Below are positions 60,257 to 64,000 of a DNA stretch of 64,000 bases, piece by piece (the stretch's first letter is position 1; each line of letters opens with the position of its first letter). Where the stretch lies: positions 191,961 through 255,960 of the forward strand of contig CADCJX010000001.1 of the NCBI GenBank assembly GCA_902801885.1. The letters are read 5' to 3'. The stretch is from an uncultured Bacteroidia bacterium. GTDB taxonomy: Bacteria > Bacteroidota > Bacteroidia > Bacteroidales > UBA932. Position numbers and translations under genes: made by a program. A model generated the notes under the pieces. That model had not been told where the DNA came from. It did not search any database and saw nothing but the letters and a program-made list of their open reading frames with translations.

Positions 60257-62671
60257 CTAGAAATCAAATCCCAGGCTTACATAAGCACCCACCTTATCGG
60301 TATAGTCCGACCAATGGACATTGAACGACAGCGGTCCTACGATGGAATTGTAGGTGTACTGTAGACCGAAACCATGGTAGTCAAGCACATGCCATTTAAA
60401 AGCTTCCTTGAAGCTCTGTGCGGAGACCGCGTAGTTGTAGATTGCGGTCAGGTAATTGTTCCTGCTTGCCTTTATTCTCAGGTCAGCCCTGGCGATTCCA
60501 AGGGTACGTCCCATGGCAGCCGCATTGTTGATTCCGATAAAGGGCATCTGCTGTTCCAGATACCTTCCGGCGAGACTTCCACCCATGGTGTTGGTAAAAG
60601 GCACCGGAGCCTCATCGCCAAGCAAGGCCCTGATGTTGATGGAAGGGATGAAAGCCACTTCGTCACCTCCGAACACCCTCTTTGCATCGAAACTTACAGC
60701 ATGGAGGTCGTTGAACCTCACCGGGAAGGCTCCGAACAACCATGAATATCTGATCCCGACGGAGTGGCCGCGTGTGGGGACATAGCCATCATCCATGTTG
60801 TCATTCCGCCCATCCAGGAATAGTGAAAGGTAGTTGTTCTTCAAGGAATTGACATCATAAAGTCCGGCAGCCTGCTCGGCCATGACAGAACCGATGTTGT
60901 AGAAATCGTTCCTGACTCCGGCCTTCACGAAGAACTGTGACCACTTTATGTTGGAGACATACACTTCCTGCCTCCAGTTGAAGAAATTGATCCTGAAGTT
61001 GTTGTCCCCGATGCTGAAAGTGTTGCGATCGGTGTAGCGGATGCCCGTAGCTGCGTTGACGGTCATACCGCGAGGAGCCACATAGGAATAGACCAGACTG
61101 GCAGCCGGATTGGTGCCAACCTTACCGGTAAAGTCCAGGGACGCTCCCTGAAGTTTCTGGACTCCCAGTCCCACATTGACCAGCACAGAGACAACCTCTT
61201 CAGTGTCGAAACGTCCGCCTACACCAAGCTTGTTGATCGGCCCTTTCTTACAATTGAACCTCAAACGATAAGGTTCTTCGTTTCCTAGGAGCTCGTAGTT
61301 GACGTAGTCAAAAGCATTGGTTCCAAAGATGGTCGCAACCGCATCTTCGATCTCCTCACTTCCCACAGGAACTGTCGGACTCATCTTTATCTTATTCTGA
61401 AGATAAGCGCTTTCCTTGTCACTGACACCAGCAACCTCAACACCGGAGAGAAACACCTTGATATTCCGGATGTCCTCGGCCGGGTGGTTCTGGAGGATCT
61501 TCATGGAATTGCCGATGATCCTTTTCAGGGAGTCCAGCTTTGGAGCGACTGCAACCGCAGCATCGTATCCCCTGCCGATAATGACATCGATGCTCTCTTT
61601 ACTGAAACTCATCATGTCATACTCATGGAGATCAGGGGTTATGGTAACATCAGAGATGTCTATGTTGTTCTCGAAAGATGTACGCCCCATCATGTCGATG
61701 CTGGTGCCGATAATGTCGCCGATATTGTTGATCTCCGAATAGCTCTTGTAGCCGCTGGACAGGTTGACGCCTATTATTATGTCGGCTCCGCACTTCTTCG
61801 CGAGGTCGGTCGGATAGTTGTTGCGCATTCCACCGTCGACGAGGACCATTCCTCCAGATTTGACAGGGGTGAACAACCCGGGAATGGACATTGTCGACCT
61901 CAAGGCTGTCGTGAGCTTGCCCTTAGTCCAGATCTTTGCGGTACCTGTGACAAGGTCGGTCGCCACACAAAGGAAGGGTATCGGCAGGTCTTCGTAGAAA
62001 TCTATCTCATCCTGATAACCGACCGAAACGGCGCTGAATATGTTATTGACATTCTGGCCGTAAACCATTCCGGAAGGAAGGCTTCCGAGAAGGTTGTCCT
62101 TCACCAGGCCTGAAGCATCCGGACCGTCGGCTCCAAGGTGGATGTCGTCAGAACGGTGAGGGTACTGGAGTTCATCGGCACGCTGCTGCAAGAAATCATT
62201 CCTGGCGTAATAGAATGGGAATGACAGGGCATATTTCTCCTTGTACTTGATAGTGGAATAGGAGAGATAATCCCTGGGGACCTTGTCTGAAAGGGCCATG
62301 TCCCAGTCGATGCTCCTTATCAGGGAATCCAGGTGTTCGGCACTGTAGCCGAGGGAATACAGGCCACCTACCAGACCGCCCATACTTGTACCCATCACTA
62401 TGTCCACCGGCATCCCTATCGATTCCAGGTACCTTATTACTCCGACATGTGCAGCACCCTTCGCCCCTCCTCCTGCAAGCACCAGGGCGACAGTGGGACG
62501 ATGGTTCCTTGTCCTCACCGAATCAAGCTTATGCCTGATGACACGGAGCCTGAGGTCCTTTGCCTCGTTCATCTCATCAAGCCGGGCATGACTTGTCTGG
62601 GCCTGAAGGTTCAGCGAGGAACCGATGGCCAGCGCAAGGGCAAATGCTGTCTTAACAATTATCTTTCTCAT
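60257..62671 (-). CDS. Patatin-like phospholipase with POTRA/BamA-type barrel
   Basis: 804 residues. After a signal peptide (to about 25), a patatin domain (about 38-230) carries oxyanion LAGGGAKGAAHVG, nucleophile GTSMGG and the DGGMRNNYP catalytic Asp. A POTRA-like section follows (about 370-440), then a C-terminal barrel of the Omp85/surface-antigen type ending in an aromatic strand (YVSLGFDF). This plan is that of PlpD-type (type Vd) patatin autotransporters, so the lipase may face the periplasm or surface. It lies 22 bases after rlmN. Confidence 0.9.
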   Translation of the reverse strand: MRKIIVKTAFALALAIGSSLNLQAQTSHARLDEMNEAKDLRLRVIRHKLDSVRTRNHRPTVALVLAGGGAKGAAHVGVIRYLESIGMPVDIVMGTSMGGLVGGLYSLGYSAEHLDSLIRSIDWDMALSDKVPRDYLSYSTIKYKEKYALSFPFYYARNDFLQQRADELQYPHRSDDIHLGADGPDASGLVKDNLLGSLPSGMVYGQNVNNIFSAVSVGYQDEIDFYEDLPIPFLCVATDLVTGTAKIWTKGKLTTALRSTMSIPGLFTPVKSGGMVLVDGGMRNNYPTDLAKKCGADIIIGVNLSSGYKSYSEINNIGDIIGTSIDMMGRTSFENNIDISDVTITPDLHEYDMMSFSKESIDVIIGRGYDAAVAVAPKLDSLKRIIGNSMKILQNHPAEDIRNIKVFLSGVEVAGVSDKESAYLQNKIKMSPTVPVGSEEIEDAVATIFGTNAFDYVNYELLGNEEPYRLRFNCKKGPINKLGVGGRFDTEEVVSVLVNVGLGVQKLQGASLDFTGKVGTNPAASLVYSYVAPRGMTVNAATGIRYTDRNTFSIGDNNFRINFFNWRQEVYVSNIKWSQFFVKAGVRNDFYNIGSVMAEQAAGLYDVNSLKNNYLSLFLDGRNDNMDDGYVPTRGHSVGIRYSWLFGAFPVRFNDLHAVSFDAKRVFGGDEVAFIPSINIRALLGDEAPVPFTNTMGGSLAGRYLEQQMPFIGINNAAAMGRTLGIARADLRIKASRNNYLTAIYNYAVSAQSFKEAFKWHVLDYHGFGLQYTYNSIVGPLSFNVHWSDYTDKVGAYVSLGFDF

Positions 62672-62693
62672 TTCAGTTCAGGCGTTGATTCTA

Positions 62694-63719
62694 TCAGATT
62701 TGATTCTTTCGGTGTTCACCGGCAAGCATTCCGCAGGCTGCCATTATGTCTTCTCCCCTGGAGGCCCTTATCGTACAAGTTATACCATGGTTGGAAAGCC
62801 TGTCACGGAACTTCTCCATCACGATCTGCGGAGAAGGCTCGAAGGGAGCATCCGGAATCCTGTGGAAACGGATAAGGTTTACCCGGCATTCGATTCCGGC
62901 GAGGAGTCTAATGAGGGCATCGGCATGGCGCTTGTCGTCATTGAGCCCGGCGAACATTGTGTACTCGAAACTCACCCGCCTCTGGCCGGTGAAATCATAG
63001 TCATGAAGAAGCGCTATGACTTCTTCAAGAGGCCAGGCTTTCTGGACCGGCATGATCCCCGCCCTTTCATCCGGGAACGGGCTGTGCAGGCTCACAGCCA
63101 GGTGGCAGCGTGTGGAGTCGAGGTATTTCCTCAGGTTCGGAAGCACCCCGATGGTCGAAAGCGTAATACGCTTGGGACTCCAGCCGAAGCCCCAGTCGGA
63201 AGTCAGGACTTCGATGGCGCGGAGGACGTTGTCGAAATTGTCGAGAGGCTCGCCCATGCCCATGAAGACGGCGTTGGTCAGGCTCCCGGATTCTTCGATG
63301 GCGATGAATTGGGAAAGGATCCCTGCAACCGAAAGATTGCCGTGAAAGCCTTGACGTCCTGTCATGCAAAACTTGCAGCCCATACGGCAACCGGCCTGGG
63401 AAGAGACGCAGAGAGTCTTTCTATCGTCATCCGGAATCATCACGGCCTCAACCGCATCACCTCCTCCGAGAGGGAAAAGATACTTCCTGGTGCCGTCCAC
63501 CGATTCCTGGCAGGCTGAAGGGTGGATGACTCCGAGGTCATATTCCTCCTTGAGCCTTTCCCTCCCGGCTTTGGAAATATTGGTCATTTCGTCAATGCTT
63601 CGTACCTTCTTGTCATACATCCATCTGGCAATCTGCTTGCCGGCAAAAGCCGGAAGGCCTACCTTAAGGGCGGCTTCCTTCAGTTCTACCGGGGTCTTTC
63701 CAAGGAGTGTCTCGAGCAT
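62694..63719 (-). CDS. rlmN: 23S rRNA (adenine2503-C2)-methyltransferase RlmN
   Basis: 341 residues: radical-SAM motif CRMGCKFCMTG, the preceding CVSSQAG, NAVFMGMGEPLDN, ITLSTIGVLPN and the methyl-carrying Cys near the C-terminus (AACGML). It methylates A2503 of 23S rRNA and A37 of some tRNAs. I start at ATG 63719; a TTG at 63725 is the alternative. It heads an rlmN-patatin-recX transcript. Confidence 0.95.
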   Translation of the reverse strand: MLETLLGKTPVELKEAALKVGLPAFAGKQIARWMYDKKVRSIDEMTNISKAGRERLKEEYDLGVIHPSACQESVDGTRKYLFPLGGGDAVEAVMIPDDDRKTLCVSSQAGCRMGCKFCMTGRQGFHGNLSVAGILSQFIAIEESGSLTNAVFMGMGEPLDNFDNVLRAIEVLTSDWGFGWSPKRITLSTIGVLPNLRKYLDSTRCHLAVSLHSPFPDERAGIMPVQKAWPLEEVIALLHDYDFTGQRRVSFEYTMFAGLNDDKRHADALIRLLAGIECRVNLIRFHRIPDAPFEPSPQIVMEKFRDRLSNHGITCTIRASRGEDIMAACGMLAGEHRKNQI

Positions 63720-63744
63720 CTTCAAAATCAGTCTTTATGGTTTA

Positions 63745-63752
63745 CAAATTTA
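63745..63752 (-). promoter_or_regulatory. -7 promoter box for rlmN-patatin-recX
   Basis: The minus-strand sequence TAAATTTG matches TAnnTTTG, 25 bases before ATG 63719, divergent from the recA box. Confidence 0.6.
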
Positions 63753-63786
63753 ATGAAAAATAATGTCAGTTTTAAGGTTAATTTAA

Positions 63787-63794
63787 TATCTTTG
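63787..63794 (+). promoter_or_regulatory. -7 promoter box for recA
   Basis: TATCTTTG matches TAnnTTTG, 21 bases before the recA ATG. No LexA-like operator is evident. Confidence 0.65.
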
Positions 63795-63815
63795 TTAGAC
63801 TAACATTATTTCATT

Positions 63816-64000
63816 ATGGCAAAAGAGGTAGAAGCAAAGGCCGCAGACATCAACGCCGCCAAACTGAAGGCGCTGCAGGCTACGATCGACAAGATTGAGA
63901 AAGATTATGGGAAAGGGACGATCATGAAGTTGGGAGAGCAGCCACAATGGGACGTGCAGGTCATACCAAGCGGTTCCGTAGCGCTTGACCACGCTTTAGG
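63816..64000 (+). CDS. recA: RecA recombinase (5' part; runs off the right edge)
   Basis: The first 61 codons are visible: after an Ala/Lys-rich start (MAKEVEAKAADINAAKLKAL) comes the RecA N-terminus with DKIEKDYGKGTIMKLGEQP and IPSGSVALDHAL. RecA drives homologous recombination and the SOS response. The Walker motifs lie beyond the window. Confidence 0.95.
   Translation, partial: MAKEVEAKAADINAAKLKALQATIDKIEKDYGKGTIMKLGEQPQWDVQVIPSGSVALDHAL

Overview
The window looks like chromosome from a Bacteroidota bacterium, most likely an uncultured gut-type Bacteroidales. Three things point there. It has two SusC/SusD outer-membrane nutrient-uptake pairs with tailored surface enzymes. Its promoters carry the Bacteroidota -7 element TAnnTTTG (written CAAAnnTA on the + strand for minus-strand genes), usually without a Shine-Dalgarno site. 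Its core proteins (a second GyrB-like topoisomerase read as ParE, a SecA of about 1100 residues, DUF4831, TIGR02757, M16 and DUF1573 proteins) have Bacteroidales-type architectures. Genes are dense and no stretch above 300 bases lacks a gene. I see no rRNA, CRISPR array, insertion sequence or prophage.

Layout. 1-8.4 kb (minus): an NfeD/flotillin pair running off the left edge, an Xre-M16 peptidase-LysR operon, a small ferredoxin, and a 10TM metal exporter behind a frameshifted DUF1573 gene. 8.5-12.7 kb (plus): parE, an acyltransferase and an acyl-CoA synthetase. 12.7-18.7 kb (minus): GH43, the S6-S18-L9 ribosomal operon with a candidate leader hairpin, PepD, DUF4831 and an LpxL-type acyltransferase. 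18.8-26.5 kb: a POT peptide transporter, TIGR02757, an anaerobic sulfatase maturase, then a zeta-like kinase-TldD-TldE-FKBP run.

26.5-40.9 kb (minus) is the main accessory region. It holds two near-duplicate SusC/SusD pairs. One is followed by an endonuclease/exonuclease/phosphatase-fold (EEP) lipoprotein. The other is followed by a two-domain enzyme joining a histidine acid phosphatase (phytase-like) to a phosphodiester glycosidase (NAGPA). After that comes a scar in which a third SusC is fused to the tail of a second EEP gene. I read this as a locus for phosphate-bearing substrates: the glycosidase domain would uncap a sugar phosphodiester and the phosphatase domain would remove the exposed phosphate. 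The parts are visible in sequence; the substrate is inference.

41-64 kb returns to core functions: glycosyltransferase-TrkA, ABC-F, YkvA, an organophosphate-family transporter, UxaC, GrpE-DnaJ, L19, tRNA-Arg(ACG), tRNA-Gly(CCC), bactofilin, SecA, an outer-membrane beta-barrel, a sugar epimerase with a glycosyltransferase, MtgA, PurC, RecX, a patatin-BamA-like protein, RlmN and the start of RecA. Dispersed palindromic repeats related to TGTCATCCTGAGC occur at three places, one inside the epimerase reading frame.
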